From Mytilus californianus (Eukaryota > Mollusca > Bivalvia > Mytilida > Mytilidae), in assembly GCF_021869535.1 (NCBI RefSeq), contig NW_026262690.1:17137001-17201000 (forward strand): a DNA stretch of 64,000 nt, read 5' to 3'. Made by a program: the position numbers and the translations under genes. Positions 44,555 to 55,943 of this stretch are shown in pieces. Positions within the stretch are counted from its first letter, which is position 1. Each line of letters opens with the position of its first letter. The notes beneath the pieces were generated by a model. It saw nothing but the letters and a program-made list of their open reading frames with translations, had not been told where the DNA came from and ran no database searches.

Positions 44555-46515
44555 TCTCTTTTTGTCAAGAAAATGCTAAAATGTTTGCCAGTGCAGGTTC
44601 AAAACAGAACATAACAGTCCTTAGAAGTCCCATACTAATCATAATGCCGAAATCCAAACTATAACCGGAAATTAAACTTCAAACATACTTGTATGCATGA
44701 TGTATAATGTTTCGAATCCAAGGTGCACTACGTTCTTTTATTTCAGTGGAAATTATTTTGTGTAACGACTATATTAATTATGCGCTACATAAAACAGCGA
44801 AATCAGCAATTAATAAAAAGAAATGTATTACAAAAATTAAAACAAATTAACTTACATACAGATATTAATAATAAGTCCAAAATTATAAATTCGTATAGAT
44901 GTCTGATTCCAGCCATTTCCAATAAAAATACCAGGTTTATTATCCAAGTGTGCCCCATAAATTACAATAATTTAAATAGTTAATAATTTGATAAATCTAG
45001 TACTTAGACTATGGTACACAAGCAGGGTGTTCACAATTAATATATTCTTTAAACTTGTTATTATTTTTTTTTATATGATTATATAAATAGTTCATAATAA
45101 AATAATACTAATATAGTTCAATGAATAATATTCAAAACGGAAATGATATAATATTCTCTGAGTTTTTCTTTATATATCAAATAATTATATGAAAATTCCA
45201 GAAATTTCTAGTTTCAGATTAATCTTGAAAGTAAAGATATACACACCAATATAATCATGCGTATGAATTTATTTTTAGGCACACACGGAAAAAAATCAAA
45301 AATAAAACTATTAAATCTTTTAATTATTTCTGTTATATGATGTCGAGTGTGCGTGTAAGCTATTTACCACACTCATTAGCAGATTTACCGAACAATCATC
45401 CATTTTCAAAGTTAATAACTGTATCAATAAATACTTAAAGTATTGCAATATTTATAATACCATCTACATATCAACAGGAATCAAATGAAAACTGTATAAT
45501 GCCAATGTGTAGACCATTATATTCAAGGAATTTCAAAAATTCACAAATGACAAAATATTTATCGGAACCCGAGGATGTCATCAGATATTCTAGGTTTACA
45601 TCACCAGGAACGCTCAAAGCCGAATATTTGAAAGCCTAGGACATTAACTTCTTAATAAATTTATAAACGGACAATTTAAGAAAGGGTTGTTATAAATCAT
45701 ATCATGGTACCGACGTACTCATTTAACTATTGAGCTGATTGCAGGATCGGCACTTCGGACGCAAACAGTTTATGATATGTTGTTTTCATGTTTTATAATT
45801 TCAAGAAAAGAGAATATGTTACAATAGTCGGATGCAGTGAAATATAAGCAAAGTGAAAGTGAAAGTGAACGAAGTTTGATATTATAATTCTTTGTAAAGT
45901 TTTGTCCAAATTCTGTTTGAAATATCGAATTTTAGTAATTATAATTCCCTCGATTGTAAAATTACCGAATGCAAATTCCAATTTGTGTTTAAGGTTTTAA
46001 CTGGTGTATACTGGTATCACTGTTTCATATGCTTTTCCTTCACAAGTTATTCTATGAACCTTATGTGATTTATTTCGTTGAAGACGAAAAAACAGCAGAT
46101 ACTTTTAAATTCGCTTTGTACATGTGGCAGTCCCAAGTTTAACATCATCAAGCTTATTTAAGTTATATTTCTTTCCCTACGGAATTTTTTGTAGATGGCT
46201 TCTCTTTAATAACAAAAACCAAGCGCAAGACAAAACTATAAATCAGGGACATAGAGAATCACTATTCTTCAAGAAAACAACTACCACAGGAATACAGCAA
46301 GAAAAACTAAAAAAAGAAACTCATTAAAACAAAGATGCAATTCAAAACCATAAGTTGAAGAAAGACGTCATTGAAAAGTAGTTTGGAAAACAAACTTATG
46401 TTTAATCCTTAAACATCAAATTCAGAAAAAATCAATACATGTGAATTCTCTTACTCTTAATCAAACTCGAATGTGAAATGATAATACGTAGTGCTATGGG
46501 TATAGGAAAGACAAG
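44555..46515. other. Unassigned stretch with one repeat fragment
   Basis: A family E fragment (CACCAGGAACGCTCAAAGCC) lies at 45,595-45,645. A short GAAAGT tandem is near 45,853. Open frames at 44,723-44,983 and 46,124-46,327 have no recognised domain. Confidence 0.4.
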
Positions 46516-46519
46516 ACTA

Positions 46520-47100
46520 AACAGCTATTTCTCTTTCCCTGTTGTTAATTTTCCATTTTTGGATGGTGATGTTCCTTTGGCACTATCTTACGGCGTTTAT
46601 TTATCACAACTCGTGCGCTATGCCCGTGTCAGTATTGACGTTTTGGATTTCAATGAGTGTAATATATGTATGACTGGTAAATCATTAAGTCAGGGATGTC
46701 ATTACCACAAATTACTTAAAACCTTTACTAAATTCTTCCATAGATACATAAAACAAATGGTTTGGAGGTTTTGCTGTACCTGTAGAAAACGTATTTAAAA
46801 CAGGATAGCACATCCTAAATTTTAGGGAGATGTTGTTTTTACCAAGCACGGAAATTTAGATACGATTTAGATATTTAAACTTATCGATCCTTTGAATACA
46901 TTTATTCTAAAGGTCACCAATACAATACTGTAATTAGATCTTTGAATGCTGTTTTTATTGCTTTAAATATTGATTTTGTTATAGAAATTAAATCCCAACT
47001 AAAATTATTGTTATATACATATGCACATTCAAGGTTGTATAATCTGTCGATACCAGTATTTTGGCATTGCACAAGGTCATGTTTTTTCTCTGACTGTTAA
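46520..47100 (+). pseudogene. Reverse transcriptase remnant, family 1, C-terminal part
   Basis: The frame open at 46,478-46,798 reads FSFPVVNFPFLDGDVPLALS, YGVYLSQLVRYARVSIDVLD, HYHKLLKTFTKFFHRY and CTCRKRI. This is the same thumb region as the minus-strand remnant at 17-500. The first 15 codons are not RT sequence, so the copy is truncated just after the catalytic palm. From 46,800 to 47,100 the reading continues in broken frames, through a VFWHCTRSCFF-like stretch, to the end of the coding part. The 3' tail follows without a break. Confidence 0.85.
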
Positions 47101-47595
47101 AGACGTCTCTACACTTAATCCATGGTGGGGATGAATAAATACCCTGCCACGTCCGGGCTGTGTTTTTTTTTTTACTTGTTTCTCTGCTTTGAATCGATCT
47201 GATGAGATAAGCCCTCTTTAACTGACTTTTATAGTTTTTTCCTATGTTGTGCTGTTATACCACTGTCCCAGGTTAGGGAAGAATTTGGCGCCCCAAACAT
47301 AATTAACCCAGCCATATTTTGTATGTTCCTCTCCCAAGTCAGGAGAATGTTATTCAGTGGTTGTCGTTTGTTGATGTATATCATATTTGTTTTGCACATA
47401 AATCAGACCGTTAGTTTTCTCATTTGAATTGATTTACATTTGTCATTTCGAGGCCTTGTATATCTGACTACGTGGTATGGGTTTTGTTCAATGTTGAAGG
47501 CCGTACGGTGAGCTAAATAGTTGTTCTATGTCATTTGGTCTCTAGTGGAGAGTTGTCTCATTTGCAATCATACCGCATCTTCTTATTTTTATAAT
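47101..47595 (+). repeat. Family-1 3' tail, attached to its RT
   Basis: CCCTGCCACGTCCGGGCTG, TCGATCTGATGAGATAAGCC, CACTGTCCCAGGTTAGGG, CTCCCAAGTCAGGAGAATG, GAAGGCCGTACGGTGAGC and TCATACCGCATCTTCTTATT follow the RT in this order. The copy links the abundant dispersed repeat to its coding element. Confidence 0.88.
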
Positions 47596-47639
47596 TAACA
47601 GAGATATTGAAAAATAAAATATCAAAACATCAAAGAGCT

Positions 47640-48070
47640 TGAGTCTCTTCAGAGAAAAAAGTCTGAATTTTACGAAGATATCCATTGTTTAGCTTGTGTC
47701 ATAAAACATCCGGTAATACGCCATATACGGTGAAACGATGACGGAATATGGCTACGACGATGGAACATGACATGTTGAAATTTTACTACATAACAATTTG
47801 AAAATTGAATTCGTCGATTTTTTTGTCGGGTAGATAAGTTCTCAACCGATCCTCAATAGATATAAGAATATGTGGTATGAGTGCCAATGAGACAACTCTC
47901 CATCCAAGTCACAATTTGTAAAAGTAAACCATTATAGGTCAAAGTACACTCAATGCACATTTCTAGATGTATAACTATGCTTATATTTTGAATCCTTTTT
48001 TTTTAAATTTCAATAGGATAAATATGGTCAAGATTGAATTATTACTGAGAGGACATCCTTGTGTATCGAA
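47640..48070 (-). pseudogene. Reverse transcriptase fragment, family 2, split by a 91-bp insert
   Basis: The minus strand reads DRLRTYLPDKKIDEFNFQIV (about 47,795-47,855), a degenerate form of the RLRTKLYDKRDDF motif. The insert at 47,858 interrupts it, and HSYTSRN-type sequence follows on the far side. Downstream frames decay quickly. Confidence 0.65.
47858..47948 (-). mobile_element. 91-bp insertion of the variant 3' tail
   Basis: CTCAAT flanks it on both sides (47,852-47,857 and 47,949-47,954). The insert is just the last 91 bp of the variant tail, with its TGTGGTATGAGTGCCAATGA end at the expected side. This is what a severely 5'-truncated retroposition event leaves. Confidence 0.85.
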
Positions 48071-48079
48071 ACGTCATTA

Positions 48080-48520
48080 ACGGACAACGAAATGCATTCA
48101 TTTTGCTACTTCAACGTATGAAGTGCACACAAACAAATAAACAACAATAAAGTTAAGATAAGAGTTATTGTTGTTTTCTTTATATTTCTTTACTATCTGT
48201 TAAAATACATATCTCCGAAACTTTTGTTATACTTTAAACAAAAGGCATCTGTATGAATGCATTTTCAAAGAATTTTGATTATTTAGTTTGTATCACTATC
48301 TCCTCCTTAAACAAAACACTTGTTTCTAGATTAGTTCGTTCCTCTGTATCTAAAGGATTACATGCATAATAATTATGTAATTAGAAGAGAAGGCAATGTA
48401 TTTTATGATGATACACGATGAGAAGGATTAATATTGAATGTAGGTTAGAAGAGTTCTGGAATAACATAATATCCACATATGATATATGTTGCCCTAGCAT
48501 ACTCAGTCGTTTGTGTTCAT
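48080..48520. other. Unassigned AT-rich stretch
   Basis: No gene or nameable repeat is seen. Confidence 0.45.
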
Positions 48521-48524
48521 AAAT

Positions 48525-48705
48525 AAAGGCAACAGTAGTATACCGCTGTTCAAATATCATAAATCGATTTAGAGTAAACAAATCCGGGTTACAAACTTAA
48601 ACCGAGGGAAACACATCAACTATAAGAGGAAAACAACGGAACAACAGAAACACTGAAGTGCAACAAAAACAAACGCCAACATATATAGATACGAACTATT
48701 TGATA
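48525..48705 (+). repeat. Mussel interspersed repeat, family B
   Basis: This is the best match to 40,610-40,790, with GGCAACAGTAGTATACCGCT and AACCGAGGGAAACACATCAA in the same orientation. Confidence 0.85.
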
Positions 48706-48947
48706 AGAACTACCATATTCCTGACTTGGTACAGGACATTTGAAGAAAAGAGTTACAAAGTGAATTGACAATACTCAATTCCTTGATCAATCAATTTATA
48801 TTTGTAGTTTTCATACACATCTTATTTTTTGGAGCTTTGTGTCAGGGCACAGCAATGTATTTGTCTAGTGGCCTCACCAAGACAGGTATGAATTATCATT
48901 TTAGTTTTTGAAAATAGATGACATGTTTAGTAAACCCCGCCATTTAG

Positions 48948-49870
48948 GGCGTATGACATTTGCGCCGATTTTTTAAATTTTCATTCTTTCATTTGCGCCG
49001 ATTTCATTTTTTCATTTGCGCCGATTTTGTATTTGCTACTAATTGCATTTACAGTTTAACACAGGTGAGTAAATATTTGTACATGTACTATACCTTGAAT
49101 GTATATTGGTAAAATCTGGTTATAAACGTTGTTCACTTATGTTTAAGTTAAGAAAATCCAGGCCGTTACGTATGTTAAAATGCGAACTCTAGAAATGCCC
49201 GCATCAGTACATTATACGTTAGCCAGAGAATTAAAGAAAAGATGGACTTCGTTATTGACAATCACGACAAATATAGAGACGAAATCACAAGAAAGGAATA
49301 TATTAGATGTCTTGCCTATAAATACTCGGCAAGAACAGATTTATGATTTTAATGTATTCCGTTTTTATGGATTTTAATGTTGTAAATAGATTTTTAATTC
49401 GTCATTTTAGTATAAACAGAGTAAAAACGGAGTGCTTTTATCTTAGGTTTTTTCAACTTGATTTTAAAGTATGTGAACATAGTGCTTTTAAATTGACTTA
49501 TCCTGCTCAAAATCATACTTCCACCTCCCCGTGGTGAGCAGAGGACAACAGTTATATACATGTTATGATTGACAATTCATAACATTTGTACAATAGTTAA
49601 AGGTACCAGTCTTATAATTTAATACGCCAGACGCGCGTTTCGTCTACATAAGACTCATCAGTGACGCTCAGATCAAAATATTTATAAAGCCAAACAAGTA
49701 CAAAGTTGAAGAGCATTGAGGACCCAAAATTCCAACTGGCGAACGGAAGAGGTCTAAAATGTTAAATGAAAAATAACATTCACCTGTAATTTACCTGTAA
49801 AAAAATCGGAGCAAATGAAAAAAAAAATCGGCGCAAATGAAAGAAAAAATCGGCGCAAATGCAAAACGCC
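48948..49870. mobile_element. Foldback-type element with iterated termini, 923 bp
   Basis: The left end carries three copies of CATTTGCGCCGATTT within 48,956-49,028. The right end carries the inverse, AAATCGGCGCAAATG, three times (one with GGAGC) within 49,803-49,862. The tips GGCGTATGACATTTGCGCC and GGCGCAAATGCAAAACGCC's core are inverse to each other. Inside are a 65-codon frame (49,180-49,377) without a clear domain and a family C repeat. It sits in a 3'-tail repeat between AACCCCGCCAT and TTTTGTATGTACC, which are joined at 47,306-47,345. No transposase was identified. Confidence 0.78.
49600..49765 (+). repeat. Mussel interspersed repeat, family C, well-preserved core
   Basis: GCCAGACGCGCGTTTCGTCT, CATAAGACTCATCAGTGACG and CAAACAAGTACAAAGTTGAA are the typical core of a dispersed bivalve repeat. 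It lies inside the foldback element. Confidence 0.8.
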
Positions 49871-50160
49871 GATTTTGTATGTACCTCTCCCAAGTCAGGA
49901 GAATGTAATTCAGTGGTTGTCGTTTTTTGATGTATATATATTTGTTTTGCACATAAATCAGACCTTTAGTTTTCTCATTTGAATTGTTTTACATGTTTCA
50001 TTTCGAGGCCTTGTATAGCTGACTACGCGGTATGGGTTTTGTTCAATGTTGAATGCCGTACGGTGAGCTAGACAGTTGTTAGCTTCTATGTCATTTGGTC
50101 TCTAGTGGAGAGTTGTCTTATTTGCAATCATACCGCATCTTCTTATTTTTATAATTAACA
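49871..50160 (+). repeat. Family-1 3'-tail repeat
   Basis: TACCTCTCCCAAGTCAGGAG, GGCCTTGTATAGCTGACTAC and TCATACCGCATCTTCTTATT match 47,320-47,595. The flank beyond the tail is also shared, so this is a segmental duplicate rather than a separate insertion. Confidence 0.88.
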
Positions 50161-50340
50161 GAGATATTGAAAAATAAAATATCAAAACTACATTGGAGTG
50201 AACTGAAGTCTCTTTTACTAAGAAAATCCGATGTCGTAAAACATCCGGTAATATATCATAAACGGAGAAACGAAGACGGATTATGGCTACGACGATGGAA
50301 CATGACATGTTGAAATTTTGCTACATAACAATTTGAAAAT
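50161..50340 (-). pseudogene. Duplicate of the family-2 RT fragment
   Basis: AGATATTGAAAAATAAAATA at the left and GGCTACGACGATGGAACATG at the right match 47,600-47,820. Similarity ends at ACAATTTGAAAAT. Too little is left to recognise without the first copy. Confidence 0.65.
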
Positions 50341-50344
50341 CAAC

Positions 50345-52890
50345 TTATGATATCTATGGCATTTATTATTAACCATTCTATCCTAGGGGCGTCTAAGAGC
50401 TTAACATATTTTACACAAAGTTCTCTATTGCTGAAGACCACATTTTAACATCTTGATGCATCTTATTAGCCGTATCTTTATGAAACTGTCTTATTGAATT
50501 AGACATCACATCTTCTGTTATATTCTTTTATGCAACTCTTGATTTATATTCCAGAATTATCCTATTTATGACCAAGTATATGAATTATGACAGGAGTGGT
50601 CGTCATAATATCGACTTAATAGGCCTGCTCTGTTATCATCATTCTTAAAAGTGAACAAAATTCAATCTTCTATTCAACAAGGTGGTCTTCGACGCTATAA
50701 ATATCGACCGATATGGCATCACAAAGAAATCTATTCAAAATCAACTATTGCATTAATCTTGATGCAAAGAATCTTAAATACTCATCAAAACACTGGTTTT
50801 AAAATAAAAATGCCAATCATTTCTTCAATACTGAGCTAATTCTCGTCAAACATTATATGAAATAATAAAAATAACAACGACTTGACATAAAATCAAGTAT
50901 GCATCATTAATTGTCACATGCATGATTGCCAAAAGTGATTAAAGTCTCGTATAAATATAATCAGTGTTAATCTGTGCTTAAACGACAAACAAATTTCAAC
51001 GATATGGATTTGACTACGAGTTTTAACTTAAATTACTTGAATTTGGTGAAACTGGATGGAATATTTTCATATCCAAAAGAATGATTTGATTTAAGTACGC
51101 CGTCTGGTGAAACAAAACAAAACCGAAAACATCACGATATTATTTTGTCATCGAAACCTACTATAAATACTAAGACGATATAGAAATTTCAATTGCAAAC
51201 GGTTTTTTTTTTATTTTGTCTAACATTAGCCTGTAACGAAGTGTTGTGTATGACTTCGGTACAGGAAGACTAGAAATCCTTCATACATTTCAACATGGAT
51301 CGATACATTATTTGTGAATTATATATATGTCTCTTAATTCAAGCTTCATTCGATAGTTCCCTTAAGTCTATTGCTAAAATCTACAACCAAATGAACAGCA
51401 GTTGCTTTGTTTTAATTGGGTTAATAATGTTCATAGATACGAGTACAAATGACGTTAATGTTTTCTCTTGTCAGATCACATTTAGATCTGTGCCAGTAGC
51501 ATTACAAAATTCACTACCTTTTTTTAATTTTTGTTTCAGTGTTCCTGTTGAAAGTAAACCCACAAAACCGCTGAGGACGCATTGAAAATATACGGTGTTG
51601 TTTACATTTTTTTTAAAATAAGGTTGAATCCGACAAATGTGCAAGATTATTTTGTGTTAAGGACTGTTCAGCACCTTCAAAATGTCAATTTGCGACGTCT
51701 ATTTTGAATTCATCGGTATGCATGAGGTATTGTATTTACATATATATTTGGACGCTTTTTTTCTTTGTCTAAAAAATGCTTTATATAAAAGCACATTAGG
51801 TATGAATACCTTTAGCTAGTAAGACTGGTGAGTTTTGGAAACTGTTGAGACTTGTAATAAGTAGAAAAACCATATATTGATTGATTGTTAGTTGTACATA
51901 TCAACGCACCTATGTACATCAGGACGAGAACAATATTTCAATATGTAGGCTTCGAAAAGTAAGTCGATTTGGATCTACGACGGAAACATTAAATTTTGTA
52001 ATATGGAAATAAATAGTATACAATTTAAATCTCATTTATATGTACGGTTGAATACATTGATAAAAAAACATATCAATCTTTAAAGAAGATGATAAATCGA
52101 CTGAAGTTGCTGTCAGTTTATATAATCTGAATCATGTATTGTGTATAATTGTACACTCATTCATTTGTCTTAAGGTTCGACATTATCACTCTATATATTG
52201 TAAAAAGAAAGACAACTCTCGTTCATTTTAAGTGCAAGTAGTATTGATAAATATAATTTACAGTCTTTCGTCTATTTTAAGATGGACCCTCGGTATATAT
52301 TTCCACAGATGGAATTTTCTTATACTTTGCCAAAAATGTAGATTTTACCACACGTTTTATCAAAAAATATAATAAAAAGTATGGGTATCTATGCTATTTT
52401 ACAAGTTGTGAAAAATTGCTCAATTTTGCATATATTATTCATTAAACACTGTTTTGTAAATAAAAAGAAATCTATGAGATAGAATTTTGAAATAAAATAT
52501 GAAAAGAAGGTTTTATAATATGCTTTAGAAATACAATTGGTGTCACCGAACTTGTTTTCTTGCAACAATTATAAAATGAAAGCTTCATTAATATTATTTT
52601 ACTATTAGAGTTGAAAAATTGATTCGATCGATAAGAAATATTTAGTATTTGTTAAAACAGTCTGAATAATGCAATAAAGTATTTTTTTTTTTTCTGTATT
52701 CAAATAAACAGTCTTGCACGTTAATTGACAATTGTTTTGGAAGTTGTGTTTTTTTAACTGTTATACATTTACATATACCAGATGCAGGTACAAGTCAGGT
52801 GATAAGACTTATTTTATGATGTCACAATCGAGAGAAAAAGGACGAGATTGTGAATACGACAATTGGATAATACCCGTGGTCATCTTTGAC
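50345..52890. other. Unassigned stretch with one retroposon fragment
   Basis: TATTGATTGATTGTTAGTTG with ACATCAGGACGAGAACAAT near 51,875-51,935 is a fragment of the short retroposon. The frame 51,295-51,585 has no motif and no convincing signal peptide. No host gene is recognised. Confidence 0.4.
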
Positions 52891-52894
52891 ACAT

Positions 52895-53570
52895 ATTCCA
52901 CAATGGTCAACCAACTCGTGATGACGTCTGTAAAAATTTCGAAGGGATGACTTTGAATCCTTGGTTCAATAGCTTCCTTGTAAGCAGCAACTCTCTATCA
53001 AGAAAATCACGATAGAAAACGCAATGTCAGAAATATAGTTTCGACTGGGAGATATAAACTCTATATGCAGGCACTGCTGGAATGTTGCTACATAGAAATG
53101 GAAAGTTTATAATTGGGAAGCTAAAATCATCCATTTTGTCGTAAAGTTTTGTTTTCAACTGACCCTCAATGTCAATTTCTAGATGGATGTCAAAATACTA
53201 AACAGATAACCATATATGTGGTATTCTTCATTGCAAGTTTGACCGGATTGCAAGTTTGACAGGATAGACGCGTTTAAACTTTAAATTATTTATGGAAAGG
53301 ACATCATCTTTATAGCGGATCGTAAAGTTATAGAATAGCTTCTTTTAAGTATTCCCATATAGATGAAAGAAAATATCTGCAAGAGTGGGAGCACATTGAG
53401 TACCAATAAGAATGCCAATTGTTTGTTGAAAAACAAGTTCTTGAAACGTATTGAACAAATATGTTGTCAATACAAAAAACAAACATCTTAAGGAAGTCAG
53501 CTTCAATGAATATTTTATTTGAAATAGAGCATCTTGATGTATCCCTTCCCAAAAGAAACTAGTCATATGT
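52895..53570 (-). pseudogene. Reverse transcriptase remnant, family 2, with GxxIGTxCAP box
   Basis: The minus strand reads ELVFQQTIGILIGTQCAPTL then ADIFFHLYG (about 53,350-53,440), a changed GIPMGTNCAP palm box. After a deletion of the catalytic centre, TKLYDKMDDFSFPI (about 53,120-53,160) and FLDRELLLTRKLLNQ-like thumb sequence (about 52,960-53,010) follow. The reading ends near 52,895. The order matches 32,490-33,645. Confidence 0.8.
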
Positions 53571-53589
53571 AACCCAATTTGTCAACGAA

Positions 53590-53815
53590 TATAAAAATAA
53601 GAAGATGTGGTATGATTGCCAATAGGAAAACTCTCCATAAGCAAAACCCATACCGCATAGTCAGTTATAAAAGGCACCGAAATGACAAATGTAAAACAAT
53701 TCAAACGAGAAAACTAACGGCCTAATTTATGTACAAAATAATGAACGAAAAACAAATATGATACACAGCAACAAACGACAACCACTGAATTACAGGCTCC
53801 TGTAACACTTCTTTT
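53590..53815 (-). repeat. Family-1 3'-tail repeat with internal deletion
   Basis: AGAAGATGTGGTATGATTGC and ACTCTCCATAAGCAAAACCC show that about 50 bp are missing between the two parts. Then GAACGAAAAACAAATATGAT and ACTGAATTACAGGCTCCTG follow. It ends within the tail. Confidence 0.85.
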
Positions 53816-54109
53816 CGAAATGTGTGTTCAAAAAAGCCAAAATGGTGTATAACAACAAACTGATTTGAAGATTAAACTAAACGATGGGTTCAACTTTAAA
53901 AAAAAAAGACGTAAATACCTGCTCCCAATTGATGAAGAATATCACAAACATAATGACTCAATGTCGGTTGTTCATTCATTTAAACCTGATGTGGCAGTTC
54001 TTGCGTTAGGTGCACACCTCCTCATATTGTGAGCATGCATGATTATAGCGTACTTATTGAACTATGAAGGCACTTTACAATGAAGCAGAAGGTATATGGC
54101 TACTGAAAA

Positions 54110-54305
54110 ATGAAATGTTGGATTTGAAAAAATGAAATCATCAGGTTTGTCAAAGGTCATGTTTTGAAGTCGTCCATCTATGTTCATTTTTAGATTAATA
54201 TATCGGTAGTGCTATACGGTAGTTTCCTTAATTTGATTTTCAATGTGATATATAAGATGCAAGCACCCGATGAAATTGGATAATTGAGTGACAGAACATC
54301 ATCAG
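54110..54305 (-). pseudogene. Reverse transcriptase fragment
   Basis: The minus strand reads DDVLSLNYPIS (about 54,270-54,303), then NIDGRLQNMTFDKPDDFIF (about 54,135-54,190). These match the catalytic DD and the GRL...YDKxDDF motifs of the other RT copies. It is short and degenerate. Confidence 0.65.
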
Positions 54306-54309
54306 CACC

Positions 54310-55940
54310 TTAAATAAGATAACATGGCAATATAACTTTGCATAATTGTTATGGTGAACATTGGCAATATTTAGAAAATCCTTCGAAATTTTAAAATAAA
54401 ATATGGGACTGACACCGCTGGTGAAAGTTACCTCATCACAATATCATTGAAGACCGTCTCTTTCAGTGAAAGAATAAAATTTGCAAATGCAATTCAAATA
54501 TATTTTACATATATAAACGCAATATTGTTTGAGACATATTACGCTTGAAACACAATAAACCGCTGCTGGTGGACCACAAGTCTGCAAGGGCAAGATGATC
54601 TCTTCAAAACGTGTTCAGACTGTTGACCAGATGTTATATACCCGTGCAACGTAAAAAACATACCTAATTTTCTGAAAGCTGCCAAACAGTACTGGATTGA
54701 CTGCCAGCCAAATAACTGAAAAAAAATCACTTAGTTTTTGACTAAGTGTCTTAAGGTTCAGACTTTTCAGATGCTCAAATGATCGTTTATAAGTATCAAT
54801 GTTTCTGTTGGTAAAACTACTAGTATCCGAAAGAATCACCAGATCTGAAGTCAGTTGATCAGGAGTGGTATGATTATATAACATACTTTTTCTTAATTCG
54901 CCATTGATAAATTTAAACATTATTGAGAAACTAAGGTCCAAACTTTCAAAAATTGACTGAAGGTGGATTTGAATATTCTTTCTAGGTCACTCTTGGTCAT
55001 CATGCTCCTCACGTATCTAATTTTTATACATCATTAGCTTTGGAATTGTTGGGTTTTGAGAGTTCCTGACATATACTTTGGTATGGCCACCTTATAATTA
55101 TGTCACAATCATCATTTTGATATATATTATTTTGTCCCTGTAGAAATTTACTTGAGTAATATCGATCATATTCCTTTGCGAAACGTTCAATAAACACGAA
55201 ACCCTTTAATAACGTATTCTCAGAGGTTTAACGAAGTCATTTGATAAAAATAGGCCAATAGAAACCATTCTTAATATGACATTAGGAACAAAGCTTATTA
55301 ACAGATATCTCTATTAAACATCCTCTGTGACATATATTAACACGACCATGTCATATCAACAAGTTTAAAACCATTGACAGCGATAATTTTAAAAAAATAT
55401 ATCACCTCGGCGCATGCCGAAAGAAAATTTATGCTAGATAAAGTTAAAGCATTGGGCTAAGCACTTTTGCTTTTAAGAAATTAAATCTACAAAGAAAATT
55501 TTATTCTGTAAAGAAAAAATTTGATAGCAGACATGGTATGTCCCCATAAATTACAAAATAGTGACATTATTCAATTTAATTTTTAATTTCTTAATTTGAT
55601 AAATGCATTGGATGATATAAATGTAGCACTTAACTACATAAATTGCTTCCGTTTCTGTTATAAATGTTCAAATTGCCACAACTGACCAATAATTATCATT
55701 TAAACATAGTTTTTGTCAAAAATAAAATATCATCTAAGGTCTTTCCCAAATTATTTTTCACCCACACTAACTTAGATCTGTTTGCAATATTTATTGTCGC
55801 AATAAATCTTTCTGTGAAAGGCTTTGACCCATATCTAAATAAAAACTAAAATGTCAAAACTTTGACAGAACAAAAGTAAAACATTTTTACCTATTATGGC
55901 TGTTCTGTTGCCCACACATTGTTGTCAATATAATGGAATT
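54310..55940. other. Unassigned stretch, one 108-codon frame
   Basis: The minus-strand frame 54,615-54,941 lies upstream of the RT fragment in the same sense. It reads SSFTNRNIDTYKRSFEHLKS among ordinary-looking sequence, so it could be the 5' coding part of that element. I recognise no domain. The rest shows nothing nameable. Confidence 0.3.
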
Positions 55941-55943
55941 CTA

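Noticed and set aside
46124..46327. 67-codon frame upstream of the RT remnant as the element's first protein
   Set aside because: No motif is seen, stops separate it from the RT, and RT homology starts only near 46,520.
48955..49875. Bacterial-type integron or attC-like repeats
   Set aside because: The iterated motifs are inverted at the two ends of one element, as in foldback or Mutator-type termini, and nothing else is prokaryotic.
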